The notes beneath the pieces are model-generated. The model was not told where the DNA came from, searched no databases, and saw only the letters and a list, made by a program, of their open reading frames with translations. A program made the translations under genes and the position numbers. 64,000 bases of DNA from Candidatus Epulonipiscioides saccharophilum. Lineage in GTDB: Bacteria > Bacillota > Clostridia > Lachnospirales > Cellulosilyticaceae. The DNA lies in contig LNZM01000099.1 of NCBI GenBank assembly GCA_002007295.1, positions 1 to 64,000 of the forward strand, read 5' to 3'. The first letter of the stretch is position 1. The number at the start of each line of letters is the position of its first letter. Below, in pieces: positions 18,587-26,319 of this stretch.

Positions 18587-19118
18587 TATAGCCTATTCAG
18601 AAGGTTTTAATCCACATTCGAAAGTTTATTTTGGTCTACCTTTACCTGTGGGTATGGAAAGCGAAGGTGAATATTTAGAAATAAAAACTAAAGAAAATAT
18701 TGATGTATCTACAGCAAAGGATCAACTAAATAATAAATTACCCGAAGGAATCATATTAACCGAATGCTTTGAAATAGAAGATAATACGCCAACTTTAATG
18801 AGCCAAGTAGATTCAGCAATATACGAAATAGAAATAAATGAGGATATATGTAAAGCAAGGATACTAGAAAAATTAGAGCAACCGAGCATAGTAGTAACTA
18901 AAAGAAATAAAAAGAAAAAATTTGTCCAACAAGAAATAAAACCCTTAATATTGAATTATGATATTATCAAAGAATCTGGACGAACGATAATAATCGCAAA
19001 AATAAAAGCTGGAAGTAGATCAAACTTGAGTCCCGAAATTCTAATGAAAGCTGTTTTCGTAGATGAACTCCCAAATTTAGAATATAAAATAAAAAGAAAG
19101 GAATTATTTTTAGTTTAA
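18483..19118 (+). CDS. TIGR03936/DUF2344 family protein
   Basis: This 211-residue protein shows the family signature near the N-terminus (FVGHLDTVRLFQRA) and AYSEGFNPHSKVYFGLPLPVGMES. It is normally the partner or the C-terminal domain of TIGR03960 radical SAM proteins; the function is unknown. ATG 18483 has GGAGGAG ten bases upstream. The neighbouring genes usual for Clostridia (rng, rplU-rpmA) are absent, and a minus-strand MORN gene follows. Confidence 0.88.
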   Translation: MRIRAKFTKEGNIKFVGHLDTVRLFQRAIKMAKIPIAYSEGFNPHSKVYFGLPLPVGMESEGEYLEIKTKENIDVSTAKDQLNNKLPEGIILTECFEIEDNTPTLMSQVDSAIYEIEINEDICKARILEKLEQPSIVVTKRNKKKKFVQQEIKPLILNYDIIKESGRTIIIAKIKAGSRSNLSPEILMKAVFVDELPNLEYKIKRKELFLV

Positions 19119-19130
19119 ATAAAATAATTT

Positions 19131-19170
19131 GGCCGGCAAGTCATAATAATAACAAAATAAGCTTGCTAGC
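19131..19170. terminator. Possible bidirectional terminator between convergent genes
   Basis: GGC-GGCAAG and CTTGC-TA-GCC arms surround an AT-only loop between the ends of DUF2344 (+) and the MORN gene (-). The stem is interrupted and the T tracts are poor. Confidence 0.35.
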
Positions 19171-19179
19171 CATTATTTG

Positions 19180-20214
19180 TCATGTGAATCTTTTAATCAT
19201 ATAATTATCTGCAAAAAGTCCTTTATATGTATATAACTTATCATTATAAAGTCCTTCCCCATGCATCATGCCATCCTTAAATTCACCTACATATATATGA
19301 CCGTTTGCAAATGTTTTCTCGCCCTTTCCTGTCATCTTTCCATTGCTAAATGTACCTGTATAAATATCGCCATTGTTAAAATAAAAAACTCCTTCTCCTT
19401 CAGGTTGTCCCGCTATTAACGGACCTTCATATTTTCCTTCAGGATATAAATATACTCCATGATACGAAGCTACCATATAATCATTTTCAAATAATCCTTC
19501 ATATCTGTTGTGCTGAGCATCTTCATAACAACCTTCTCCATGCATCAATCCATTCTTAAAATCGCCCATGTATCTATGACCATTCATAAAGTATTTCATC
19601 CCTTTGCCTGTTACAGCCCCATGGTGAAAATCTCCTTTATATACTGATCCATCAGTTAAGGTTAATGTACCCTTTCCATGCGGGAGAGCATTCTGTATTA
19701 TATCTCCTTCATATACGTCTCCATTGCGAAACTTTATCTTTCCCTTTCCTTTTGCTATACTTTGTTCGAAGTCCCCTATATAGACATCGCCGTTTGCATA
19801 TGTAGCTGTAGCAATGCCCTCTAATTCATTGTTTACAAACATGCCTTCGAAAGTTGTTCCATCTATAAGTGTTAATGTACCTCGCCCTTCTCTATATCCA
19901 TCCACAAATGTGCCCGTATAAATGCTCCCATCATTCCATGTTTGCTGTCCTTGACCATGCATTTTATCCTGACGAAAGTCCCCAGAATAAATAGAGTTGT
20001 CTAAATACGCTACTCCTTTCCCCGATCTTAAACCCTCTTTGAAATTTCCTTCATAAAGTAATTTACCAGTATTTTCATATAATTTTCCATATCCGTCAAA
20101 TAAATGATTGAATAGATCACCCTCGTACATAACGTTTCCATTTGAATAGTATAGTTTATTAGTATGCTGATATTTGTGGTCTTTTGTAAATATTGTACTC
20201 AATTTTTTTAACAT
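19180..20214 (-). CDS. MORN-repeat protein
   Basis: This 344-residue protein is made almost wholly of about 14 MORN repeats of ~23 residues (pattern Y-x-G-x-F-x-x-G-x-x-x-G-x-G-x-x-x-x-x-x-x-G). Clear examples are YSGDFRQDKMHGQGQQ and YVGEFKDGMMHGEGLY. There is no signal peptide or catalytic domain. MORN repeats form an extended beta-sheet rod; roles in bacteria are mostly undefined. I start it at ATG 20214 (AAAGGAGC just upstream) rather than the longer frame reaching 20268. It stands alone on the minus strand between two plus-strand genes. It could be a scaffold or lipid-associated protein, but nothing here decides. Confidence 0.85.
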   Translation of the reverse strand: MLKKLSTIFTKDHKYQHTNKLYYSNGNVMYEGDLFNHLFDGYGKLYENTGKLLYEGNFKEGLRSGKGVAYLDNSIYSGDFRQDKMHGQGQQTWNDGSIYTGTFVDGYREGRGTLTLIDGTTFEGMFVNNELEGIATATYANGDVYIGDFEQSIAKGKGKIKFRNGDVYEGDIIQNALPHGKGTLTLTDGSVYKGDFHHGAVTGKGMKYFMNGHRYMGDFKNGLMHGEGCYEDAQHNRYEGLFENDYMVASYHGVYLYPEGKYEGPLIAGQPEGEGVFYFNNGDIYTGTFSNGKMTGKGEKTFANGHIYVGEFKDGMMHGEGLYNDKLYTYKGLFADNYMIKRFT

Positions 20215-20307
20215 AAAATGCTCCTTTACTACTTTTAGTAGAAGTATTCCCTTAATTAAAAAAATCACTCATTTATTTTATATTTTACCAAAAGTTACAG
20301 AAAGGAG

Positions 20308-20938
20308 CTTGCAAAATAAAAAATAACATGTCATAATAAGGAAAACTTTTGTCAAGGAATGAATAAATGAGAAAGAAATATGAAATTGTATCAGGGACAG
20401 TTAAAAAAATTGTCCAAAATAATAAATCCATCATAGAATTAACCTAAGAAAATAAAAGAGAAGTAATTTACGGTCCGGATGTATACTTTGGTCAAAAGGT
20501 CGAAGCTTTAGTAAAACGAAAGAGAAAAGGCAACTGGTTAGGTGAAATAAGATCCATCCTGGAAAACGCACCAAACTATGTACCCGCTAAATGTAAAAGT
20601 GCTCAAATATGCAGTGGATGTACCTTACAAAATAAAAAATAACATGTCATAATAAGGAAAACTTTTGTCGAGGAATGAATAAATGAGAAAGAAATATGAA
20701 ATTATACCAGGGACAGTTAAAAAAATCGTCCAAAATAATAAATCCATCATAGAACTAACCGAAGAAAATAAAAGAGAAGTAACTTGTGGCCCGGATGCAT
20801 ACGTTGGCCAAAAGGTCGAAGTTTTAGTAAAACGTAAACGAAAAGGCAACTGGTTAGGTGAAATAAGATCCGTCCTAGAAAACGCACCAAACTATGTACC
20901 CGCTAAATGTAAAAGTGCCCAAATATGTGGCGGTTGCA
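20308..20938 (+). repeat. 315-bp tandem duplication of the rlmCD 5' region
   Basis: Copy 1 (about 20308-20622) matches copy 2 (about 20623-20938) over untranslated leader, start codon and about 85 codons, at about 90% identity. The ancestral end points share an 11-base word, CTTGCAAAATA, at 20308-20318 and 20940-20950. That suggests the duplication arose between short homologies. Confidence 0.9.
20367..20622 (+). pseudogene. 5' fragment of rlmCD, upstream duplicate copy
   Basis: The copy starts MRKKYEIVSGTVKKIVQNNK like the intact protein but meets an in-frame TAA at 20445, where the intact gene has GAA (Glu27). Several other substitutions follow before it ends at the CSGCTLQ-like point. It keeps its leader and start region, so a 26-residue peptide could be made. 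Confidence 0.85.
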
Positions 20939-22044
20939 CCTTGCAAAATATTTCTTACGAAGATCAATTAAAAAGAAAACTCGGTATCGTAGCCTTAACT
21001 CTAAATATAGAAAATGACTTAGAGCCGAAAAAGATCATCCCATCACCCACTTGTTTCCACTATAGAAATAAAATGGAGTATACTTTTGGTGATGAAAAAA
21101 AGGATGGGCCGTTAACTTTGGGCCTTCATAGAAAAAATAGAACTTATGATATTATAACAGCCGATGACTGCCAAATCGTACATGAAGATTTTAATATCGT
21201 ATTAAGAGAAACTTTGAAATTTTTTGCCGAAAAAGAATTGCCTTATTATAATAAAAAAACTCATAAAGGCTTTTTAAAATTTTTAATAGTACGCCGTTCA
21301 GAAGCTTTTGGCAACCTGTTAGTCAATATTGTAACCACATCTCAAGAACAATATGACTTTTCCGAATACACTAAAATATTACTAGAATCAGAAGCCAATA
21401 TAACCGGAATTTTAAATACTATAAGCGACAGCATTTCGGATGCCGTAAAACCGGATAAAACCACTTTGTTGCATGGAGAAGACTTTATATATGAAGAAAT
21501 TTTAGGCCTTAAATTTAAGATATCACCCTTTTCATTTTTCCAAACTAATCCGAAAGGAGCAGAACTGCTATATAAAAATGCACTGGATCTATTATCGGAT
21601 TTAGAAGATAAAATAGTGTTCGATTTATATTCCGGAACCGGTTCTATAACTCAAATTATGGCCTTAAAAGCTAAGCAAGTGTACGGCATAGAATTGGTCG
21701 ATGAAGCCGTAATAGCCGCACGAGAAAATGCTGCATTGAATGGCTTGGATAATTGTGAATTTATTTCCGGTGATGTGTTGAGTGAAATAAATCAAATAAG
21801 CCATATAAATCCAGATATCATAGTTTTAGATCCGCCTAGAAACGGCGTAGGAGAAAAAGCTTTAAGCAAAATTGTTAATTTTGGCGCTAAAGAAATTTTG
21901 TATATTTCCTGTAAAGCATCTTCCTTAGCAAGAGATATAGATGTTTTAAAGGATAGTGGTTATAAATTAGAAAAAATTTTTTGCCTAGATATGTTCCCCC
22001 AAACCGTTCATGTCGAGACTGTAGCATTATTTGTAAAAATATAA
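20683..22044 (+). CDS. rlmCD: 23S rRNA (uracil-C5)-methyltransferase, RlmCD/RumA family
   Basis: This 453-residue enzyme would methylate U747 and/or U1939 of 23S rRNA. There is an N-terminal TRAM domain (about 1-65, PGTVKKIVQNNKS) and an iron-sulfur cysteine set (CKSAQICGGC, about 79-88). The SAM motif is FDLYSGTGSITQ, followed by DPPRNG and the catalytic cysteine in YISCKASSLARD. The last motif differs slightly from the usual SCNPxTLARD but keeps the nucleophile. GAGGA precedes ATG 20683. Its 3' end is repeated downstream of the adjoining island. Confidence 0.92.
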   Translation: MRKKYEIIPGTVKKIVQNNKSIIELTEENKREVTCGPDAYVGQKVEVLVKRKRKGNWLGEIRSVLENAPNYVPAKCKSAQICGGCTLQNISYEDQLKRKLGIVALTLNIENDLEPKKIIPSPTCFHYRNKMEYTFGDEKKDGPLTLGLHRKNRTYDIITADDCQIVHEDFNIVLRETLKFFAEKELPYYNKKTHKGFLKFLIVRRSEAFGNLLVNIVTTSQEQYDFSEYTKILLESEANITGILNTISDSISDAVKPDKTTLLHGEDFIYEEILGLKFKISPFSFFQTNPKGAELLYKNALDLLSDLEDKIVFDLYSGTGSITQIMALKAKQVYGIELVDEAVIAARENAALNGLDNCEFISGDVLSEINQISHINPDIIVLDPPRNGVGEKALSKIVNFGAKEILYISCKASSLARDIDVLKDSGYKLEKIFCLDMFPQTVHVETVALFVKI

Positions 22045-22097
22045 TATAAGGATGATATTATAGAATAATATATTCCCTCAAATTTTCATGTCGAGTG
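22006..22097 (+). repeat. Left border repeat of the methyltransferase/DUF262 island
   Basis: The rlmCD 3' end and the bases after it (22006-22063) reappear at about 24394-24472. Shared parts are CATGTCGAGAYTGTAGCATT, ATTTRTAAAAA and AATATAAGGATGATA. In the right copy the last element is the ribosome-binding region of the aldo/keto reductase gene. A further degenerate copy of the rlmCD end lies at about 22071-22097 (TCAAATTTTCATGTCGAG). Confidence 0.75.
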
Positions 22098-22156
22098 TGT
22101 TGAGTTGATGCTAAAAGTTGATAAGTAAAAGCTGAAAAACTTATAATATAGTTATT

Positions 22157-22193
22157 CCGAGAGATTAAAATAAAATTGACCTCTCGGATTTTT
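22157..22193 (+). terminator. Rho-independent terminator downstream of rlmCD
   Basis: Perfect 7-bp stem CCGAGAG / CTCTCGG with a 17-base AT-rich loop, followed by ATTTTTC. Confidence 0.75.
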
Positions 22194-22262
22194 CATGTTT
22201 TAAATAATATGGAAATGGTTAAGATTTATGTACATCAACATTTGAAATTCAAAGGAGTAATT

Positions 22263-23083
22263 ATGACAAAAAAAAGAAGAGTATTATCACTATTTAGCGG
22301 ATGTGGAGGAATGGATATTGGATTTGAAGGTGGATTTAGATGTTTGAAGCGTTCAGTCAATAGAGTAATATGCACAAAGAGTGGATAAAAGAAGATTTAG
22401 GTCATTAGATAACTCTCAAGGATACTTCATTTGAAACTGTATTTGCAAATGATATAAGACCAGATGCAAAATCAACCTGGGTGACTTATTTTGAAAAAAA
22501 TATATAGATGCAAATGAACGTTATCATTTAGAAAGCATCGTAGACCTTGTTAAAAAATCTCAAGCTGGAGAAAATGTATTTCCTGATAATATAGATGTAG
22601 TAACTGGTGGTTTTCCTTGCCAAGATTTTTTAATTGCTGGTAAAAGGAAAGGCTTTAATTCAGACAAAAGTCATAATGGAAATATACTTGAAGTTGATGA
22701 ATCCGCGATAGAAAATAGAGGCCAATTATATATATGGATGAAAGAAGTAATTAGCATTGTTCAACCTAAAATTTTTATTGCAGAAAACGTAAAAGGTTTG
22801 ACAACTTTGAAATACGTGAAAAAAATAATAGAACATGATTTTGCTAATGCAGCAGACGGCGGATACTTAGTAATTCCAGCCAAAGTATTGAATGCCGCAA
22901 ATTATGGAGTACCTCAATCAAGGGAACGTGTTATTTTTTATGGCTTCAGAAAAAATTCTTTGAATAGTATAGACTTTTTTTGATTTATATGATATTATAA
23001 AAAATAATCAAAATTATACAAGTTACAAAATTAAAATAAATGAAAATATATTAAAAGGTAAAACAAGATCAGAAATTTATTAG
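22263..23083 (+). pseudogene. DNA (cytosine-5-)-methyltransferase, broken and truncated
   Basis: The pieces together read as a Dcm-type m5C methyltransferase. Motif I is LFSGCGGMDIGFEGGF in frame 22263-22388. A block containing ETVFANDIRPDAKSTW lies about 22370-22505 in another frame with an internal TAG. Then come GGFPCQDF (catalytic Cys), ENVKGL and [16 protein letters not shown] in the frame ending 22983. A last shift at a run of T near 22975 leads to a stop at 23081. At least three frameshifts and one nonsense codon are needed to explain it, and the target-recognition domain and motifs IX-X are missing. AAAGGAG precedes ATG 22263. It is dead as a methyltransferase. Confidence 0.88.
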
Positions 23084-23123
23084 GTAGTAAGATGTGAATT
23101 GATGAATATTGAAAGGAGTAAAT

Positions 23124-24248
23124 ATGAAAAAAACAGCGTTAGAGAAAGCAATTAATGCAAAAACAAAAAAAATAAAAACGGAAAGTTTTGATTTATCGTT
23201 TAATGAAATTTTAGATATGTATAACAATAAGGAGTTAATTATTGCACCTGATTATCAAAGAATGTTTCGTTGGTCAGTTGAGAAACAATCAATGTTAATA
23301 GAGTCCTTAATACTTGATATGCCTTTGCCTCCAATTTTTGTGATTGAAACTGAAGATGGTATTTATGAATTGATAGATGGATTACAAAGAATATCTACAT
23401 ACTTACATTTTAGATATGATGATATTGGATGTGAGTTAAAAAAAGAATTATGTAATAATATAGAAGAAGCTTTAGAATTAGATGGTTGCGATATAATTGA
23501 GGAACTAAATGGTAACACTTTTAGTAAGTTATCTGATCGATATCAACGTGCACTAAAAAGACATTTTATACGTATCGAAGTTCTAAAAAGCGAAACTGAT
23601 CGAGAGATTAGATATCATATGTTTAAAAGATTAAATACAGGCGGAGAACTTTTAAGTGACCAGGAAGTTAGAGATTGTACGATAAGAATATTAGGAGATA
23701 AGTTTAATAACTTTATTAAACAGTGTAGTAAAGATGAAAACTTCATTAATTCGATTTATCCTGTACAAGAAGAGTATGCTAAAACTAAAAAGGATCAAGA
23801 ATTAGTATTAAGATATTTTGCATTAAGAAATAACTTGAAAAATTACAATAAAAACTTGAATGGTTTTCTGACTGGATATATGGAGGAAGTTACGAAAGAC
23901 GATGGTTGTTTTAATTATGATAAGGAAGAAGATATATTTAAAAGTGTATTCAAATATATAAATGAAATGTATGGGATAAATGCGTTCTCTAGTTTAATAA
24001 ATGAGGATAAAAACAAATACCGCAAGGATATGGTGATGTATGTGTTTGATAGTCTCACATGTGGTTTGGCTAAGCATATAGATGAGATAGATAAAAAAGA
24101 TAAAATAAAACTGAAGAAAGAGTTAACTGAATTACGCAGAACAAAGTTCGCAAATAAAACCGGTGGCGGGAAGGGGAACACTAAGGAGCGAATTGAAATG
24201 GTTGAAAAGGTAATCAAGGAGTGTCCCTTAATTGATAGAACTGAGTAA
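23124..24248 (+). CDS. DUF262 domain protein (GmrS-like), orphan
   Basis: DUF262 is the ParB/Srx-like nucleotide-binding domain found in GmrSD type IV restriction enzymes and many other defence cassettes. Visible are DYQRMFRWS (about residues 43-51), PLPPIFV and ELIDGLQRISTY (the DGQQR-type box), followed by helical sequence. No DUF1524 HNH domain is present in its 374 residues, so this is not a full GmrSD. It follows the remains of a DNA methyltransferase and shares its island. ATG 23124 has AAAGGAG upstream; the TTG at 23109 overlaps that site. The frame is intact. Confidence 0.8.
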   Translation: MKKTALEKAINAKTKKIKTESFDLSFNEILDMYNNKELIIAPDYQRMFRWSVEKQSMLIESLILDMPLPPIFVIETEDGIYELIDGLQRISTYLHFRYDDIGCELKKELCNNIEEALELDGCDIIEELNGNTFSKLSDRYQRALKRHFIRIEVLKSETDREIRYHMFKRLNTGGELLSDQEVRDCTIRILGDKFNNFIKQCSKDENFINSIYPVQEEYAKTKKDQELVLRYFALRNNLKNYNKNLNGFLTGYMEEVTKDDGCFNYDKEEDIFKSVFKYINEMYGINAFSSLINEDKNKYRKDMVMYVFDSLTCGLAKHIDEIDKKDKIKLKKELTELRRTKFANKTGGGKGNTKERIEMVEKVIKECPLIDRTE

Positions 24249-24371
24249 GAGTATCTTGTTATAGAGAATAGATTAATGTTACGTTTTTTATAATATGTTT
24301 TGTATAACTTTTTATAAGATAAATAATTGAAAATTACAAAATTATCTGATATAATAGATAAAATGTTTTAC

Positions 24372-24401
24372 CTCGACATGTTTTTTTTCAATCATGTCGA
24401 G
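24372..24401 (+). terminator. Hairpin at the right end of the DUF262 island
   Basis: Perfect 9-bp inverted arms CTCGACATG / CATGTCGAG enclose 12 bases that include eight T. The right arm is also part of the duplicated rlmCD 3' end. It may act as a weak terminator or be an end of the inserted cassette; no T tract follows the stem. Confidence 0.45.
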
Positions 24402-24472
24402 ATTGTAGCATTATTTATAAAAAATAGATGAGTTTTATTAATGAAAAAATATAAATATAAGGATGATAATAT
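24394..24472 (+). repeat. Right border repeat of the methyltransferase/DUF262 island
   Basis: This is the second copy of the rlmCD 3' terminus (matching 22006-22041) followed by the AAGGATGATA leader of the aldo/keto reductase gene (matching about 22043-22058). It brackets the island with the left copy. Confidence 0.75.
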
Positions 24473-25436
24473 GGTTTACGGCAATATTACTTCATTAAAA
24501 GATAAAAAAATTTCTAGGATAGTATTAGGCAGATCCGATCTAGATGGCCGAGATAAAGTTGCTAGCTTTAAATTTTTGGACGAAATGTATTCTTTGGGTA
24601 TAAATACTTTCGACACCGCAGCTATTTATCAAAACTACTCCGAGGCTGTTATTACCGAATGGATTGCCGAACGTGGAATACATGATGATGCGGTTATTCT
24701 AAGTAAATGTGGCCATTTTAATTACTGGAGAAATAGAGTTCACGACTTTGATATTAAGGCTGATATAGCAGATTTTTTAGCGAAGCCAGGTGCCGATTAT
24801 GTAGATATTTATATGTTGCACAGAGACGACGAAACTGTAGCCGTCTCTGAAATAATCAACTGTTTCAATGAACTGTTGGACAAGGGCTATATCAAAACTT
24901 TTGGCGCTTCAAACTGGTCCTTTGAACGATTATTAGAAGCAAATGAGTACGCCTACAAAAAAGGCCTAACTCCTTTTACTAGCATAAGTCCGCAATTTAG
25001 CTTGGCAGAACAACAAGGCGACCTATGGCCAGGTACTCTCTCTATTACAGGTCCAGACCATCTAAATGAAAGACTATATTATGAAAAAGTTCAAATGCCC
25101 ATATTCTCCTATTCTAGCATTGCTCGCGGTTTCTTATCCGGTAGATTCTCTTCCGCCGACGATCCGAATAAAGCCAAAAATATTTTAGATGCAGATATTT
25201 ATAGAGCCTTTATGTGCAATTCAAACTTAGAGCGCCTTAAACGTGTCGAACACTTGGCGGCCCAAAAAGAAGTTTCTGTAGCAACTCTTTCTTTGGCCTG
25301 GGTCCTAAATCAACCTTTCAACTTGTTCGCTATCATTTCCTCTAAATCCAAAGAGCGAATGACTGAAAATATCCAAGCCTTAAATGTAAGCTTATCAGCA
25401 GAAGAGTTAAAATGGCTAAATTTGGAATCTGAATAA
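24471..25436 (+). CDS. Aldo/keto reductase
   Basis: This 321-residue NADPH-dependent oxidoreductase has an (alpha/beta)8-barrel. Catalytic tetrad candidates are Asp in FDTAAIY, Tyr in IYQNYSE, Lys in ILSKCGH and His in YMLHRDD. The C-terminal cofactor region SIISSKSKERMTENIQ is typical. The substrate is unknown. I start it at ATG 24471, preceded by AAGGATG; the upstream ATG 24441 has no ribosome-binding site. Decayed copies of this gene's 3' part occur at 29518-29637 and 37112-37170, which shows it once stood next to ribU. Confidence 0.88.
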   Translation: MVYGNITSLKDKKISRIVLGRSDLDGRDKVASFKFLDEMYSLGINTFDTAAIYQNYSEAVITEWIAERGIHDDAVILSKCGHFNYWRNRVHDFDIKADIADFLAKPGADYVDIYMLHRDDETVAVSEIINCFNELLDKGYIKTFGASNWSFERLLEANEYAYKKGLTPFTSISPQFSLAEQQGDLWPGTLSITGPDHLNERLYYEKVQMPIFSYSSIARGFLSGRFSSADDPNKAKNILDADIYRAFMCNSNLERLKRVEHLAAQKEVSVATLSLAWVLNQPFNLFAIISSKSKERMTENIQALNVSLSAEELKWLNLESE

Positions 25437-25468
25437 ATTTTAGCAATAAAATGTGTATCAATTTAAAA

Positions 25469-25509
25469 AGCAACCCTTGAGAAAAAAATTTTGGGTTGCT
25501 TTTCATATT
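25469..25509 (+). terminator. Terminator after aldo/keto reductase, homologous to the ribU riboswitch terminator
   Basis: AGCAACCC / GGGTTGCT arms are followed by TTTCATATTTT. The surrounding 65 bases (from TGTGTATCAATTTA to TATACAA) match the expression platform of the FMN riboswitch at 37376-37442 and its relic at 29878-29944. This is therefore a third copy of that segment. Confidence 0.8.
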
Positions 25510-25525
25510 TTATATACAAATTCTC

Positions 25526-25554
25526 TTGACAAAAATAAATGATTAGCGTAATAT
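25526..25554 (+). promoter_or_regulatory. Sigma-A promoter of the marR-MATE operon
   Basis: TTGACA, 17-base spacer, TAATAT. The transcription start would fall at the beginning of the GTTAG repeat array. Confidence 0.7.
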
Positions 25555-25555
25555 A

Positions 25556-25616
25556 GTTAGTATAAAATAGTTAGTATAAAATAGTTAGTATAAAATAGTT
25601 AGTGTAAAATAGTTAG
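25556..25616 (+). promoter_or_regulatory. Five GTTAG repeats at 14-bp spacing, likely MarR-family operator array
   Basis: GTTAG occurs at 25556, 25570, 25584, 25598 and 25612, separated by TATAAAATA. It overlaps or immediately follows the -10 box. MepR of Staphylococcus aureus recognises GTTAGAT-type sites upstream of its own gene and of the MATE pump gene mepA, and the gene pair here is of the same kind. A second, less regular set lies at about 25784-25815 in front of the intact marR. Confidence 0.6.
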
Positions 25617-25658
25617 GTAAATACACTTAATTCAAAATAAAATTAAAGGAGCAAAAAG

Positions 25659-25739
25659 ATGAATGGAAAACTAATAAAAGCACTACATAAAATAACACAC
25701 AATACAGCGTTCTATGAATTTAAGCGTCTTTATTTTTAA
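25659..25739 (+). pseudogene. 5' fragment of marR, upstream duplicate copy
   Basis: A 26-codon frame matches the start of the intact MarR gene 202 bases downstream (MNGKLIKA-HKI-H-TAFYE-KRLY) and ends at TAA. It retains the AAAGGAGCAAAAAG ribosome-binding region, and the leader upstream is duplicated too. It lies inside the mRNA leader made from the 25526 promoter and may be translated as a leader peptide. Confidence 0.85.
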
Positions 25740-25860
25740 CCAAAATAAATTATTAGCATAAAAATAAATGATTAGCATAATATAGTTAGTGTAAAGTAGT
25801 TAGTTAAAAATAGTTAATTAAATATACTTAATTCAAAATACAATTAAAAGGAGCAAAAAG

Positions 25861-26319
25861 ATGAATGGAAAACTAATAAAAGCAATGCACAAAATAAGAC
25901 ACGATACAGCGTTCTATGAACTTAAGCGTCTTTATGTATTTGATAAAAAAAGTCGTCTTTCATACCATGATACGCTTTATCTGAATATCATTGAGTCACA
26001 TCCCAATAAGTATACTTCTTCACAAATTGCCGATTTATTAAAAATAACTCGTCCGTCTGTAACAGAGAAGATTAACCAGCTATGCAAAAAAGGCTACATT
26101 TTAAGAACACAAAGTGAAACTGATAAACGTCTATTTTATCTATCAATAAATCCTGATAGCCCAAAAGATTATGAAATCACTGCAGGTTATGAAAAGGAAA
26201 TGGAGCGTGAAATTTTAGAGAAATTTGGCGAAGAAAAAGTTAATGTATTCTGTGAAGTGATTGAATTTATGTCCGAATTGATGTTTGAAGATTTTAAGGA
26301 GGAGAAAGAAAATGAATAG
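25861..26319 (+). CDS. MarR-family regulator (MepR-like)
   Basis: A 152-residue winged-helix repressor. The recognition-helix region is YTSSQIADLLKITRPSVTEKINQL (about residues 49-72) and the wing KRLFYLSINPD follows. It most likely represses its own operon with the MATE pump and is released by substrates of the pump, by analogy with MepR/MepA; this is inference from gene order and operator type. AAAAGGAG precedes ATG 25861. Its 3' end overlaps the pump gene by eight bases. Confidence 0.85.
   Translation: MNGKLIKAMHKIRHDTAFYELKRLYVFDKKSRLSYHDTLYLNIIESHPNKYTSSQIADLLKITRPSVTEKINQLCKKGYILRTQSETDKRLFYLSINPDSPKDYEITAGYEKEMEREILEKFGEEKVNVFCEVIEFMSELMFEDFKEEKENE

Noticed and set aside
23124-24248. 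Complete GmrSD type IV restriction enzyme
   Set aside because: Only the DUF262 part is present; the DUF1524 HNH domain is missing from this gene and its surroundings.
24372-24401. Terminal inverted repeat of a transposon
   Set aside because: The inverted arms are adjacent at one end only; the left border has only one arm-like copy (CATGTCGAG near 22086) and no transposase is present, so I list it only as a hairpin.
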